Shown here in pieces: positions 39,504 through 50,719 of a DNA stretch of 64,000 bases. The notes beneath the pieces are model-generated. The model had not been told where the DNA came from. It searched no databases and saw nothing but the letters and a program-made list of their open reading frames with translations. Source of the DNA: Strigamia acuminata (Eukaryota > Arthropoda > Chilopoda > Geophilomorpha > Linotaeniidae); NCBI GenBank assembly GCA_949358305.1, contig OX442315.1, forward strand, positions 2,232,001-2,296,000. Direction: 5' to 3'. Made by a program: the position numbers and the translations under genes. The first letter of the stretch is position 1, and the number at the start of each line of letters is the position of its first letter.

Positions 39504-42500
39504 ATGGACGAACTTTTACAGATTCCAGTAGTATTAAATGGTATGGAAATCACTGGTGTCTTGGATTCTGGAGGTTTTCGCAATATCATTAGTGAAGATT
39601 TGGTGAGAACTCTGCAGCTCAAATATCAGCCTTGTCCAGGTGTTCGATTGAGAGTTGTGGATGGCTCATTGATAGTCCCAGAAGGAAAAACCAGGATTAC
39701 CATTGATGTTGGACAACAACAACACACCATCGACGTATTGATCGTTAATGGATTTGGACGCCACTTACTACTGGGAGATAATTTCTTAAGATCTGCAAAG
39801 TGTAAACTCGACTATGACCAACAGAAGATCTTTGTAGGCCCAAAAAATGAACAACAAGAAGTTTTCCCAATGTCAAAGAATTATACTGATGTAAACTACA
39901 TAGCCCGAGTTTTAAAACCGATAACAATTCCAGCATTACATGAATGTGTAGTTCCAATTAAAATTGCAAAGAAAGTAGATGATGAACTATTTATAGAACC
40001 ACTCAGTGGAGTAATTGATCGCTTTGGAGTAATTTGTTGCAAAACATTGACTAAATTCAGAAAAGGTGAAGGAGTTCTGCGAGTTGCAAATCCAACTAAA
40101 AAGACAATCTATTTAGGAAAAAACTCAGCAATTGCAAAGGCCTTTTATGTAATTGAGTCTGGCGTGCTTGATGAAAACAGAGTTAATCAATTTGACTTTA
40201 GCACGGCCATGGCGAATGACAACATGACGCCATCACAACAAGGGCTAATGTTGCGGTTGCTGGAGAAAAATTCGGATAGATTTGCGAAGACTGACAATGA
40301 TTTAGGCAGAGCTCATACGATTAAACATCGAATTGATACTGGAGATTCTCCTCCAATCCATTTACAACCTTATAGACGATCGATTAAGGAAAAAGAAATC
40401 GAGGATGCTGAAACAAAGAAGTTACTTGAGCAAGGAGTCATTAGAGAATCTGAGAGCCCATGGAGTGCACCAGTACTACTCGTCAAGAAAAGAGACGGCA
40501 AATGGAGATTTTGTGTTGATTGGAGACGGTTAAACGCGGTAACAAAGAAAATGGTTTATCCCTTACCACGTATTGATGACACCCTAGATCAATTAGCGGG
40601 TGCGAAGTATTTTTCAATGATGGATCTTATCCAGGGATATCACCAAGTCGAAATAGACGAACAAGATCGTGAAAAGACAGCGTTTACCACGTCTAGTGGA
40701 CATTATGAGTTTAATGTCCTTGGAATGGGATTATGTAACAGCCCGGCCGCCTTTCAAAAATTGATGAACAAAGTACTTGGTAACCTCCTGGGAAAAGTAT
40801 GTATTGCATATCTGGACGATTTGATAGTGTTTTCGAAGACTTTCGATCAGCATCTTGTTGATTTGGAGGCAGTTTTCCAAAAGCTTAGAACAGCGAATCT
40901 CAAAGTCAAACTGAGTAAATGTACGTTTGCGACACACACCATACGATATCTCGGACATGTGGTTGATGCTGAAGGTATTTCACCGGATCCCAGGAATCTG
41001 GATTCAGTAGCTAAGTTTCCAATTCCTGTGAACGTTAAACAACTACGTGGTTTTTTAGGATTATGCTCGTATTACCGGAAATTTATTAAAGGTTTTGCGG
41101 ACATTTCCAAACCTCTGGTGAATTTAACCAAAAAGGATGAAAAGTTTGACTGGGGACCACCCCACGACAAAGCATTCCACACGCTCCGAAATGCATTAAT
41201 AACAGTGCCGGTGTTAGCGCATCCAGATTTTACTCAGCCCTTCATGATTTCATGCGATGCAAGTGCCTATGGATTAGGAGCTATTTTGAAGCAAAAAGTC
41301 AACAATCAAGAGCGTGTTATCGCTTATGCAAGTCGTATGATGAGCACAGCAGAAATGAATTACACTGCAACTGATAGGGAAATGTTAGCAATCATTTTTG
41401 CTATTGAAAAGTTTAGACCGTACTTATATGGACAGAAATTCCAAATTATTACCGACCATTCTGCCCTCCAATGGCTGAAAGGAGTCCGAAATCCAAATGG
41501 ACGTCTAGCCAGGTGGGCGCTGCAATTAGCTGAGTATGATTTTGAAATATTTCATAAAAGCGGCAAGAAACATACAGATGCCGATGCTTTAAGTAGGATC
41601 CAGGAAGAATTAAGTGAAGAAGAAATAGAAAAATTACCTTCGCTTTTCTTAGAAAACTTGGACCTCCCTGTTGAACAGAGGAAGGATCCCAAATTACTGG
41701 ACCTCATAACAGCGCTAGAAAACCAAGAGCAACTTCCAAGAAAAAGAAGACGACCACTAAAGCAGTTCGTTCTTCAAAACAAAACATTGTTCAGGAAGAA
41801 AAAACTTAACAGTTCCCTGAACATGGAAGATTTATTACTAGTAGTTCCAAAACAACTTCAAAAAGATGTATTGTATGAAATGCACGATGGATTACTAGGA
41901 GCTCATTTGGGATTGGCAAAAACGTGGAAACGAATAAGAACACGATTTTTCTGGACAAGAATCTATAAAGATGTTAGAAATTACGTCTTGTCCTGCCAAC
42001 ACTGCGCAAAAGCAAAAACAATGACAACGCCAGCTAAAGGATTAATGCAGCCATGGTCAACAGTCTCAAAACCTTTTGAGCGAATTGGAATAGACACACT
42101 AGGACCATTTCCATTGTCACGACTTGGAAATAAACATGTTTTTGTTGTAACTGATTATCTTTCTAGAAATGCAATAGCTAGACCAGCAGCAGCAGCTACA
42201 GCGTTAGAAGCAGCAAAAACATTGCTTTATGAAGTTATTCTGAAAGAAGGCAGTCCGAGAGAAATCCTAAGCGACCGTGGAACGGAATACAGGAACAAAA
42301 TGGTTGAGGAGGTCTCAAATATGTTTAAAAGTTTGCATAAAACTACGTCAGGATACCATCCAAGAACAAATGGATTAACTGAGAGATTTAATGCGACATT
42401 CGCAAAAATGTTGCAAAGTTACGTCAATGATGAACACACTGACTGGGACGAATTTCTTCCATTTCTCCTGTTTTCATATAACACGGCCGTTCATGAAACA

Positions 42501-43229
42501 ACAGGATATACACCACACTATTTACTTCGTGGATATGATGTGGATTTGACAGTAGATGTTAATTTGGACTTGCCACAGAAAGAATATACATTAAGAACAG
42601 CAAAATTCATTCGAGCAGCCAGGAAAATTGCAAATGAGAGACTTGAAAAACAATCTGCAAAAAGTAAGAAAAGATTTGATGAAGACAGAGTCAACAAAGA
42701 ATTTGAACCAGGTGAATTGGTTTATCTAAAAACCATCAACAGAAAAGTTGGCCTGTCAGAGAAGCTTTTACCCCAATTTTCCGGCCCGTATGAAATTGTG
42801 CGAAGAACTGCACCTAATGACTATGAAATCATCAATTCTACAAGAAAGAAAAGTGACATAGTGAATGTAGAAAGGTTAAAACCATATAAGGAACGAATTG
42901 AAGAAGAAATAGATGAAGTTCTGAAAGATATGCCAGAAAAGAAAGTGAAATTTGCTGATAAAGTGAAAAAAATCAGTAAAAAAGGTGAAATTGTAGTTGA
43001 AAACACAGAAAAACTAGTGAGAACAACGAAAATTAAGCCAAAAGAACGTTATATAGATGATACAGAACAGATTTCTCTAAAATCACTATTTGAACCACAG
43101 CCTACGGTGAAAACGAATGAAAATCAACTTCAAAACCCGCCACTAGATGGCGCAAGTCCACAAACCAACGATTTCCGGTCGCGCAGACTCAGACCGCGTA
43201 AGCGAAAAGACTATCGCCATTTCTACTGA
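39504..43229 (+). CDS. Gypsy D Pol: protease, RT, RNase H, integrase
   Basis: In the -1 phase to gag and open upstream through the heptamer, so the ATG at 39504 is probably internal to a Gag-Pol. Protease motif VLDSGGFRNII (21-24 DSGG rather than DSGA), RT with FCVDWRRLNAVTKK and YLDD at about 436-439, RNase H (SCDASAYGLGA, TATDREMLAIIFAIEKFRPYL), integrase zinc finger (H-H-C-C through CQHCAKAK), DDE core (IGIDTLGPF, LSDRGTEYRN, NGLTERFNATF), and a GPY/F-like C-terminus (FSGPYEIVRR). 1,241 codons, no disruption. Very close to element C pol. Confidence 0.95.
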   Translation: MDELLQIPVVLNGMEITGVLDSGGFRNIISEDLVRTLQLKYQPCPGVRLRVVDGSLIVPEGKTRITIDVGQQQHTIDVLIVNGFGRHLLLGDNFLRSAKCKLDYDQQKIFVGPKNEQQEVFPMSKNYTDVNYIARVLKPITIPALHECVVPIKIAKKVDDELFIEPLSGVIDRFGVICCKTLTKFRKGEGVLRVANPTKKTIYLGKNSAIAKAFYVIESGVLDENRVNQFDFSTAMANDNMTPSQQGLMLRLLEKNSDRFAKTDNDLGRAHTIKHRIDTGDSPPIHLQPYRRSIKEKEIEDAETKKLLEQGVIRESESPWSAPVLLVKKRDGKWRFCVDWRRLNAVTKKMVYPLPRIDDTLDQLAGAKYFSMMDLIQGYHQVEIDEQDREKTAFTTSSGHYEFNVLGMGLCNSPAAFQKLMNKVLGNLLGKVCIAYLDDLIVFSKTFDQHLVDLEAVFQKLRTANLKVKLSKCTFATHTIRYLGHVVDAEGISPDPRNLDSVAKFPIPVNVKQLRGFLGLCSYYRKFIKGFADISKPLVNLTKKDEKFDWGPPHDKAFHTLRNALITVPVLAHPDFTQPFMISCDASAYGLGAILKQKVNNQERVIAYASRMMSTAEMNYTATDREMLAIIFAIEKFRPYLYGQKFQIITDHSALQWLKGVRNPNGRLARWALQLAEYDFEIFHKSGKKHTDADALSRIQEELSEEEIEKLPSLFLENLDLPVEQRKDPKLLDLITALENQEQLPRKRRRPLKQFVLQNKTLFRKKKLNSSLNMEDLLLVVPKQLQKDVLYEMHDGLLGAHLGLAKTWKRIRTRFFWTRIYKDVRNYVLSCQHCAKAKTMTTPAKGLMQPWSTVSKPFERIGIDTLGPFPLSRLGNKHVFVVTDYLSRNAIARPAAAATALEAAKTLLYEVILKEGSPREILSDRGTEYRNKMVEEVSNMFKSLHKTTSGYHPRTNGLTERFNATFAKMLQSYVNDEHTDWDEFLPFLLFSYNTAVHETTGYTPHYLLRGYDVDLTVDVNLDLPQKEYTLRTAKFIRAARKIANERLEKQSAKSKKRFDEDRVNKEFEPGELVYLKTINRKVGLSEKLLPQFSGPYEIVRRTAPNDYEIINSTRKKSDIVNVERLKPYKERIEEEIDEVLKDMPEKKVKFADKVKKISKKGEIVVENTEKLVRTTKIKPKERYIDDTEQISLKSLFEPQPTVKTNENQLQNPPLDGASPQTNDFRSRRLRPRKRKDYRHFY

Positions 43230-44287
43230 TTTTGTCTACGGTGAACGCGAACTAATAGCGTGACCCGGAAAACAAGAACTTCCGACATTTAAGTTGACAT
43301 TTTGTGTTTGAAATTGTGTTACAAAAGGTTGTGTAAGTGTGTTAAATAATTATAGGTGATTTTTTTGGAATGAAATGTGAAGTTTTAAACGTTTTTATAA
43401 GCGGACTGCGCGAAACGAAACTAATCGCGATCTTCGTCGATTTGCTTTGAATTTTTATAGCATTTAATAAGTTAGATAAAATTTTGAAATAATTTGAAAT
43501 TGAATTTAGTAGTGTAATAGTTTAATTTAAAAATAGTTTTAAAGAATAAATTGGAAAAATTTAATTTGAATAATGCGAATTGACTGAGGACGCGAGTGGA
43601 ATCTATCGCGAATTTTGCTTGAAAATATAATGTGTTGAAAATTTTGATAAATTTAATGTAAATATTTCACAGCATAATTTTGATTGAATGTTAGAAGGAG
43701 TTAATTATTGTAAATAATTGAAATAAGTTGATGTTTTAACGGTATTGTTAATTTTAAAGAAAATTAGAGAAATAGGAAAAATATTTTTTGAATTTGTTTA
43801 TTCCCATTTTGGAAAATTGTTAAGAGTTGTAATTTATTATGAAAATGCTTGTTTTTTAATGTGAATAGTTTTGAATATTGAGTGACAGAATAATTTATAT
43901 TTATTTTTCATCTTGTTTTAATTTAAAATGTGAACTTTGATTTTGATAATTTAATTTTGACAAAATTTTCTTTTGACTTACGTTTTTTTGTTAGACTTTT
44001 CAAATATGTAAAGATGAACAATGGAAAAGCAAATATTGTATTAGTGATATTAAGTTAGTTTAAGTTGAATTATTTTATGATTTGATCAGAATGGTAACAT
44101 TGGAATAAAAGGGAGTAAAGTTAACTCCAGAATAATTTAAGTTTGTGTGATAACTATGAAACAGCTGAGTGATAACTTATGAAAGGTAGAAATAGCCGAA
44201 CATTCCTTAAGAATGTCCGATTTAAAAGACACCTGTCTGGTATCGAAATTTGTATTTTGGGGTCCAAAACACAGCAAAAAAGGGAGT
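43230..44287 (+). other. Gypsy D 3' non-coding region
   Basis: AT-rich, with no supported ORF. It ends in caaaaaagggagt before the 3' LTR, a weak polypurine tract. In C the equivalent interval is about 1.1 kb longer and holds the C48 protease ORF. Confidence 0.7.
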
Positions 44288-44859
44288 TGTCACGTGTACG
44301 AACCGTGCCAATTGATGCGCGATTCGTAGCACGTAATTCGAATCATTATTAGGTTAAATGTTGCTAAATTTCGGCCACAGATGGCGCTGACGGCTTGGAC
44401 TCCGTCATCGCCATGTGATGGACCGATCAATTCAATTATGGGGTTTATGGCAGATTTGCTATAAATAAGGAGCCCGCACTAAGACAGGTCTCTAATCACT
44501 TTTGCTTTTCAGAACTAGAGAGTCTGATGTCGCCTCAATAAAGAGCGCGGCTGATGACTATAAAACCAATTTAATTACATCGCAATTAAGTTATCACACA
44601 GTAGTTCATAACCCAATTAATAAAGGTTGTACATTTGACAAATGTAAGAAGTGACAATTTATCCAAAATAACATTCTGACCTGTTGAGAATAAATGTATC
44701 TGAATTTATAAGGGATCGAACAAACTTTGTTTGTCCGGTCAAATAAATCTGAATTGAATTTAAAGCATAAATGAATCTCATTCTTTCCTTTCACACTCAC
44801 TAAACCCCAATTAAACATAGTTGCGTGGAGACCTGATTAGGCCCGGATTCCACGTAACA
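44288..44859 (+). repeat. 3' LTR of Gypsy D
   Basis: 572 bp, TGTCACGTG to CACGTAACA, same as 36471-37042. Followed by TSD gtag. Confidence 0.93.
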
Positions 44860-44863
44860 GTAG

Positions 44864-44966
44864 CTTATCTTGGTTAGGTTGTTGCTAAACTTAGCAACGT
44901 CTTGTATAAACCGAATTATCTATCTCAAAAGGACTAATAAATTAGCCCAAAAGTAGAATCGTCACA
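44864..44966 (+). repeat. 3' end of the 5' LTR of Gypsy B
   Basis: The stretch ends gaatcgtcaca 2 nt before a tRNA-Gln primer site, so it must be the end of an LTR. Its start is not visible, probably because D inserted into it. No second copy is found in the window. Confidence 0.55.
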
Positions 44967-44968
44967 AG

Positions 44969-44986
44969 TGGAGGTTCTACCGAGAT
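44969..44986 (+). other. Primer-binding site, tRNA-Gln (Gypsy B)
   Basis: TGGAGGTTCTACCGAGAT complements the 3' end of tRNA-Gln with one mismatch (T in place of C at position 10). Confidence 0.7.
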
Positions 44987-46088
44987 AGGCTGCCAAATTT
45001 TAAATAAAATTTGAAGTTTTGTATGTCTATGGTGAATTCGAGTAGTGTAACGTTTATGGTGATTTTTGTGTGTAAAAATAAATTTCGTTTGAGATTTATA
45101 AGTGTTTAATATATTTTAGTTTTGTCTTAAAGCTTGTTGTAAAGATAATAAGTGTTACTCACTTTATTCTGTTTTCTCCGCAGTGGAAATTGTTTGTTTT
45201 AACAAAATAATAATTTCTACCGCGTGGTCAGGCCTAAAGGCCTAACCCCGAGAACGGAAAAATCTTGCCCGAACTTGTTAAAGTTGGTCCCGCCCGGGTA
45301 GCGTCATTTTGTCGTCGACAATGTGACAAAACCACGCGGTTGGGCCTAATTTTGAAAAAGTTCAACTTTGACGGAATTCTTAAAGAATTCTATCAATTTA
45401 ACAGTTGACTTATTTTTTAGAATATTCTAAATAAGTAATTTTGCTTGAGACTTCAAGTTAAACCTAAATTTATTTGTCTAAATAAATAGAAAGAAAATTG
45501 ACATTTGTCGAAGGAATTAAAATTTATATTTTATTTCAAAATGGTTTACTTTATTTTACAAACGTAATCTACATTTAAATGTTGGTTAAAAATCGTGATT
45601 TCAAGGCGTTGGAATCAAAATTTTCGAATGGAGTACCGTTCGGATTTTAGCGAAGAAAAACTCTCACTGTCGTGTTGCCTAGCAACCAAGTTGTGCGGAG
45701 AAGCCGTCGATTCAAACGATTCGACGCGTCTTATAAAATTGTGGGTTTTAATAATTTAAAATTCTCATAAAGATCATTTTTATTAAAATAAATTTGATAA
45801 TGTTTTAGAGTACTTTGAAAAGTATCCATATTGTTTCGCGACTACGTCATAACCCTGAAAATCTGACCAGATTAAGGTTCCACGAACTTAGTGATTTCCA
45901 CCAATCTCGGATGAGATTGGACTCTCGCGAGACTAGCGTTGATGCTTGACCAATCATAGAGGTGTCTTGAAGCACCCATACTTCCTTTCGAATAGTGTGA
46001 CCACTGCTTCGTTTGCGACCCTCCTGAACGTTTGCAACTTCATCGTTATCTCTCAGACTTAGGAAATTTTCTTAGTTTAAGTTTAGTT
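44987..46088 (+). other. Gypsy B leader
   Basis: About 1.1 kb, AT-rich, no supported gene. It contains ttttgttttctccgcag (near 45182), acceptor-like. It ends at the gag ATG. Confidence 0.5.
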
Positions 46089-48314
46089 ATGACTAGTAAC
46101 CAGCATCATATGAACACCCGCGGTAAGGAAAGAACTTGTTTGACCGGTGGAATGAATCTATCCGGGTTTGTACCTGTTACTAATGGAATGGAAGAAGTGG
46201 GAAACCACGCGGTCCACAATGGCGTTTCAAATGAAACAGCCGGACCATCTGGTGAAAATAGGATTCCACGTGAACCCACTCCGCCTGGAGAAGAGGAATG
46301 CATTCCTGAAGGTTCTCATTTAGGCCGAGGCGGTCTATTATTTTGTCAGGATCACGGTTTGAACCCAAACCAATTTAGATCTTTGACCGAAGTATTAGAT
46401 TTCGTGCACGCACGTCGTGCTACGTCGGAGCATCCTAATTCCCCAGCCAGCCAAAGAATAAATAATTTTAGTCCCACTCCTTCGACGCCTATTTCTAGAT
46501 ATAGAAATAAAAATGCACAACCTCCTCGTCAAGATCAGTCGAATTTGACACCAGGAGATTTTAATCGTGCTTTCCAACAACGATTACGAGCGAATAACTT
46601 CGCTCGCAACCAACAAAGAGGATTTACAAATCCAGAGAACTTTGAGAATACGTTCAACAGAGCGAATTTGGGTCCGCCTAATATGGCCAACCCTAATCCA
46701 AGTTTTCCAAACGGATCAAATAGTTGTCCGAATCTCGCTGGAAATTTGAACCCAAATTCAGGTGCGACAAGAGGTCCAAACCGCCGTTTTGACCCAAATT
46801 CTAGATTTGCAAACAATTCTAGTCCAGCACCTAACATGCAAAGGGGTCACCCAGTTCCTCCGAACTCGAATAACCCAATTGATATGAATGATTTAAATAA
46901 TCCTTCTAATCCTGAAACGCAAGGAGATTCCAATAATTATTTGAATCACGGTACACCAAGCAATTCGAACAATCGTCCGAATTTTGGTGGCCCGGGAAGT
47001 TCGAACAATCGTCCGAATTTTGACAATCGGGGTAATTCTTATAATCATTCGAATTATGGGAACCAAGGTAATCCGAACTTTGGTAACCACAGTAGACCAA
47101 ATCAGGGAGGGTCGAATAATTTCAACCCCAACAATGGTGGCTCAAGTCAAAATAACTCGAGACAATCAAACACTGGTGGATCGTCGAATGACCATTCGCG
47201 TCCTCCAAGTAGCTTTGGAATGACGGCTGATGACCTCGCGTCAATTGCCACGACCATGCATACTTTGATGCAGGCAGGAAAAAGTTCCGCCATTGTCCCT
47301 CAAACTAACAGTTTGAAGCCCCCAGATATTCCTGTATTCTCCGGAAAGGCAGATGAAAGCGAACGCTTTCTCACAATTGTAAAAAATGTCGCTTTCTTGC
47401 GAAACATGTCACTCGATGACATGCTTATTAAAGGCGTTGCTGGTTATCTAACCGAGCAAGCGCATGGTTGGTTCCATGAAAGGAGAGGAGATTTCACATC
47501 TTGGGATATATTTGAACAAGCGTTCAAAGAAAGGTTCGTGGCCACTCGACAAGAGCGGACGAACCAACTGACCAAGTTGAGACAACTTGAAACAGAAAGT
47601 CTTTACGACTTTATGCACAAATATTACCAGTTATGGATATTACAAGACAACCTCGATGTGAAAGGGGCTGGAAGTCTTTTTATCGGGAGTGTAACTCCTG
47701 CTAACGATTTGCTTTTGCATATGCAAGGTCTAGCGGACTTACCTCTAACAGAGATTTATACCGCTGTAACAAAAAGCAAAAGCTTGTACAGTCGTACAGC
47801 TAATGGAGTAAAGGAAAATAATTCCAATCCAGTCGTTTTCCCACCTCGGAAAACTGATAACCGTCCTCAACCGAAGACGAATGCTAAATCACTAACTGTG
47901 GATTCACAAGAACAACTTAATTTTTGTGATGAGGAGTTACCCGAGGAATGTGAAGCTGTTTATTTAATAAACGGAGTAGTAGATCAGACCAGACGTGGTC
48001 AATTAGTTTGTTATAACTGTAAGCAGCCCGGACATATGCGTCGGGAATGTACAAATCCAAAACCACGTACAAATTTCAACTCTGAAGAGTTACAAAAACG
48101 TGGTACTCCGGATTCTCCGACTGTGGATCCGACTTCTAAACGACCTAATAATAGGTGGATAACTCAAGAAGTGTTGGATGCAACACTTGATGCGAAATTA
48201 AATACTTTTGAAAATAAGTTACAAACTTCGCTGACCAACTCGTTGGCAGAAATGGTCAAAACTTTGATCAAGCCCGAATCGACAGATTCAGGTGCTACTA
48301 GTTCAAAAAACTAG
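46089..48314 (+). CDS. Gypsy B Gag with Asn/Pro/Gly-rich low-complexity region
   Basis: ATG at 46089 (MTSNQHHMNTRGKE); the frame is open 19 codons further up but without ATG. From about residue 100 to 370 the protein is a long Asn, Pro, Ser and Gly-rich section with loose repeats (NSNNRPNFGG, NPNSGATRGPNRRFDPNS). Then follow a Gag capsid-like domain (PPDIPVFSGKADESERFL, AHGWFHERRGDFTSWDIFEQAFKERF), a CCHC knuckle CYNCKQPGHMRREC and a short tail. It ends TCA AAA AAC TAG, a slippery heptamer at the stop. The low-complexity section is unusual and prion-like in composition. Confidence 0.92.
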   Translation: MTSNQHHMNTRGKERTCLTGGMNLSGFVPVTNGMEEVGNHAVHNGVSNETAGPSGENRIPREPTPPGEEECIPEGSHLGRGGLLFCQDHGLNPNQFRSLTEVLDFVHARRATSEHPNSPASQRINNFSPTPSTPISRYRNKNAQPPRQDQSNLTPGDFNRAFQQRLRANNFARNQQRGFTNPENFENTFNRANLGPPNMANPNPSFPNGSNSCPNLAGNLNPNSGATRGPNRRFDPNSRFANNSSPAPNMQRGHPVPPNSNNPIDMNDLNNPSNPETQGDSNNYLNHGTPSNSNNRPNFGGPGSSNNRPNFDNRGNSYNHSNYGNQGNPNFGNHSRPNQGGSNNFNPNNGGSSQNNSRQSNTGGSSNDHSRPPSSFGMTADDLASIATTMHTLMQAGKSSAIVPQTNSLKPPDIPVFSGKADESERFLTIVKNVAFLRNMSLDDMLIKGVAGYLTEQAHGWFHERRGDFTSWDIFEQAFKERFVATRQERTNQLTKLRQLETESLYDFMHKYYQLWILQDNLDVKGAGSLFIGSVTPANDLLLHMQGLADLPLTEIYTAVTKSKSLYSRTANGVKENNSNPVVFPPRKTDNRPQPKTNAKSLTVDSQEQLNFCDEELPEECEAVYLINGVVDQTRRGQLVCYNCKQPGHMRRECTNPKPRTNFNSEELQKRGTPDSPTVDPTSKRPNNRWITQEVLDATLDAKLNTFENKLQTSLTNSLAEMVKTLIKPESTDSGATSSKN
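48305..48311 (+). promoter_or_regulatory. -1 frameshift heptamer of Gypsy B
   Basis: A AAA AAC in gag phase immediately before TAG (48312-48314). The -1 frame is open from here into pol. Confidence 0.78.
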
Positions 48315-48331
48315 ATCCGGGGGACGAAGGT

Positions 48332-50224
48332 TTGTTCCATCCCCCAGAAGTAACTAATGCTACATCGGAGATTTTATTTATGGATGTAGACACAACTTGT
48401 CTTGAAATAGCCACTAGTCATAGTGGCGGAGTAGATGAGAACTTGCAAGAAATGACAGAACAATTAAAAAATCTGACATTATTTCCTCACAAGTGCTACA
48501 CGAAGAAATTCTGTAGACTTCGCCGACTCAACAGAGTCATAGGTGGTAATAATTTGCACAATATTACTTTGGGTAATAATAAAGATGATCCTCGAATGAA
48601 GATCACAATTGGTGGACTCACCTACAACGCGCTCATGGATACAGGAGCATCTCAATGTTACATTGGAGAACAACTTTTGTCTGAAACTCAGGCTCTGCCA
48701 GAATTCTTACAAGAAGCTCCCAGAAACATGTTGGTTAACGCTGTAGGCGTAGCACACAAGCCTGTCGGACAAATAACTTTGTGCGTACAGTGGGCTGATG
48801 AATTTACGCCAATGAATTTCATCGTTTTAGCAAAACGAGTTTGTGGCTTGATATTGGGTCACAATTTCATGCGTAGGCAGAAGATCAGCCCACACCCCCA
48901 CCTCCAAGAGTTCTCTTGTGCAGATAAACCCAATTGGTCCGCCCCTTATGAGTTGGAAGAAACCAATTTGGCCCTTGCCCCGTTGAATCGAATTACTTTC
49001 GAGTATTTAGAAAGTCTAACGACTGCAGTTGACTCAATCGAGCTAACAGACACTCCCGTGTTACCATGGGATGAGAAATTAGTTGAGGAGAGCGACTGCA
49101 CTCCAGAACAACGACTAGCACTTCGCGAAGTGATCAACGCGATACCAAATGTATTTCGTGATCAAGTTGGGTGCACTAACGTGACTCAGCATCGAATCAA
49201 GTTCAAAGAAGGGCATTCATTGCCCAAAATGCAGTATAGAATGTATAACCCGGCCAAGAGAGCCATCATGACCAAACTTGCTGCAGAACTTGAACAGGAT
49301 GGACTTATTGAAAAAGCCAAAGGGCCATTTATAAGTCATCCAGTCATTGTTGCGAAGCCTGACGGCTCGTATAGGATGTGCATCGACTACAGGTGGCTAA
49401 ATGCCATCACCGAAGTCGAAGTAATACAAATGCCAAGTATTGACCTTTTATTGCATAATACTGGTCCTGCTAGGTATTTTACGTCAATCGACCTTGTCAA
49501 AGGTTACTACCAAGTCGAGATGTGTAAAGAAGATCGTCCAAAGACGGCATTTTATACGCCAAATGGTCCATATCAGTTTGTGCGAATGCCGTTTGGCCTT
49601 TGCAATGCGCCTTGTACTTTCCAGCGTCTGATGGAAGGCATTTTAGGCTCAGCTTTACAAGACTACGCGTTAGTCTATTTGGATGACGTAATTGTATATT
49701 CAGATAATTGGGATGATCATCTCAAACACGTTCGAGATGTTCTAGAAAGGCTTAACCAAGCCAACATGACAATAAATAAAGCGAAATCTCGTTTTGGGCG
49801 TACAGAATTAAAATTCTTGGGCCACTGGATTAAACCCGAAGGTCTCTTCGGTGATCCCGATAAAATATCGGCGATTATGAAATTTCCCACCCCCACGTGT
49901 GCTAAAGACATTCAGCGCTTTCACGGCATGACTAACTTCTTCAGGAAGTTTGTTCCAAATCACGGAACTATTGCCGCACCATACACACGTATGATGAATG
50001 AGAAAACTCCATTTGAATGGGGAGATGAGCAGACAGAAGCGTTTAATAAAATTAAAGAGCTACTTTGTGGTGACAACTGTCTACACAAACCAGACATGAC
50101 TCTGCCGTTTGTCGTCATGACTGACGCCTCTCATGAAGGCTTAGGAGCTGTCCTTTGCCAAGACGTCGATATATTCGACGAAAAGAAGCAGAAAAACATT
50201 TCTGTACCCAGACCTGTAGCATAT
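48332..50224 (+). CDS. Gypsy B Pol, first part: protease and RT
   Basis: In the -1 frame to gag; its first listed codon is TTG, and the frame is open back to the heptamer, so it is made by frameshift. Protease NALMDTGASQCYI (DTGA about 103-106), RT with MCIDYRWLNAIT, MPFGLCNAPCTFQRLM and YLDD at about 449-452, then the start of RNase H (VMTDASHEGLGAVL) up to PVAY. The frame is cut at 50225 by the C LTR and resumes at 59236 in phase. Related to A pol. No internal stop. Confidence 0.93.
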
Positions 50225-50717
50225 TGTTACGCGGTAGAGCCGTACCGTGTATCGGCTGGCTCTGCTCGCTCTGTTTAGGCATTTAATGCAATGAATTCTC
50301 ACTAGACGGCGCTGTGCACCTAATTAGATGCACAGACCGTTCAACTTAGTTAATAGGGGGAATAGGAGTTTACTTAGTGAGTTGATTAAGCCAGAGAGCT
50401 CAGATCTCTTTTGAGTCTCAAACTGTTACCTTCACCTACTACTGCCAGCCGGTTGACGGTCAGGCAGGACTAGGTTTCCTAAACTGAATTGAATAAACAA
50501 CAGCATCATCCTTATTTGATTTGAATGAACCATTTATGTGTTTTAGGTTTAATAAATGAACAAATGTAATAAGAGCTGATGACCGAACATTTACATTAGT
50601 AAATGTCCGACTTTGAACAATAAAGCCAACAGGCATTTTACATATAAAACCCTGTGTCATTCTTGAGTGAATTCATGTCACGTAGGACTAAATCAATCCC
50701 CATTTAGCCACGTAACA
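50225..50717 (+). repeat. 5' LTR of Gypsy C
   Basis: TGTTACGCGGTAG to GCCACGTAACA, same as 58739-59231. Contains CACTAGACGGCGCTG (about 50300), a hairpin tgtgca/tgcaca (50313-50334) and AATAAA signals. No clear TATA box. Confidence 0.93.
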
Positions 50718-50719
50718 AC

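Larger units (their letters stand above)
36471..44859 (+). mobile_element. Complete Gypsy retrotransposon D
   Basis: 8,389 bp, with TSD gtag at 36467-36470 and 44860-44863. Both LTRs are 572 bp and match by eye. It has a primer site, gag, pol in the -1 frame, and about 1 kb of non-coding 3' sequence. No third ORF. Probably a recent insertion. Confidence 0.95.
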
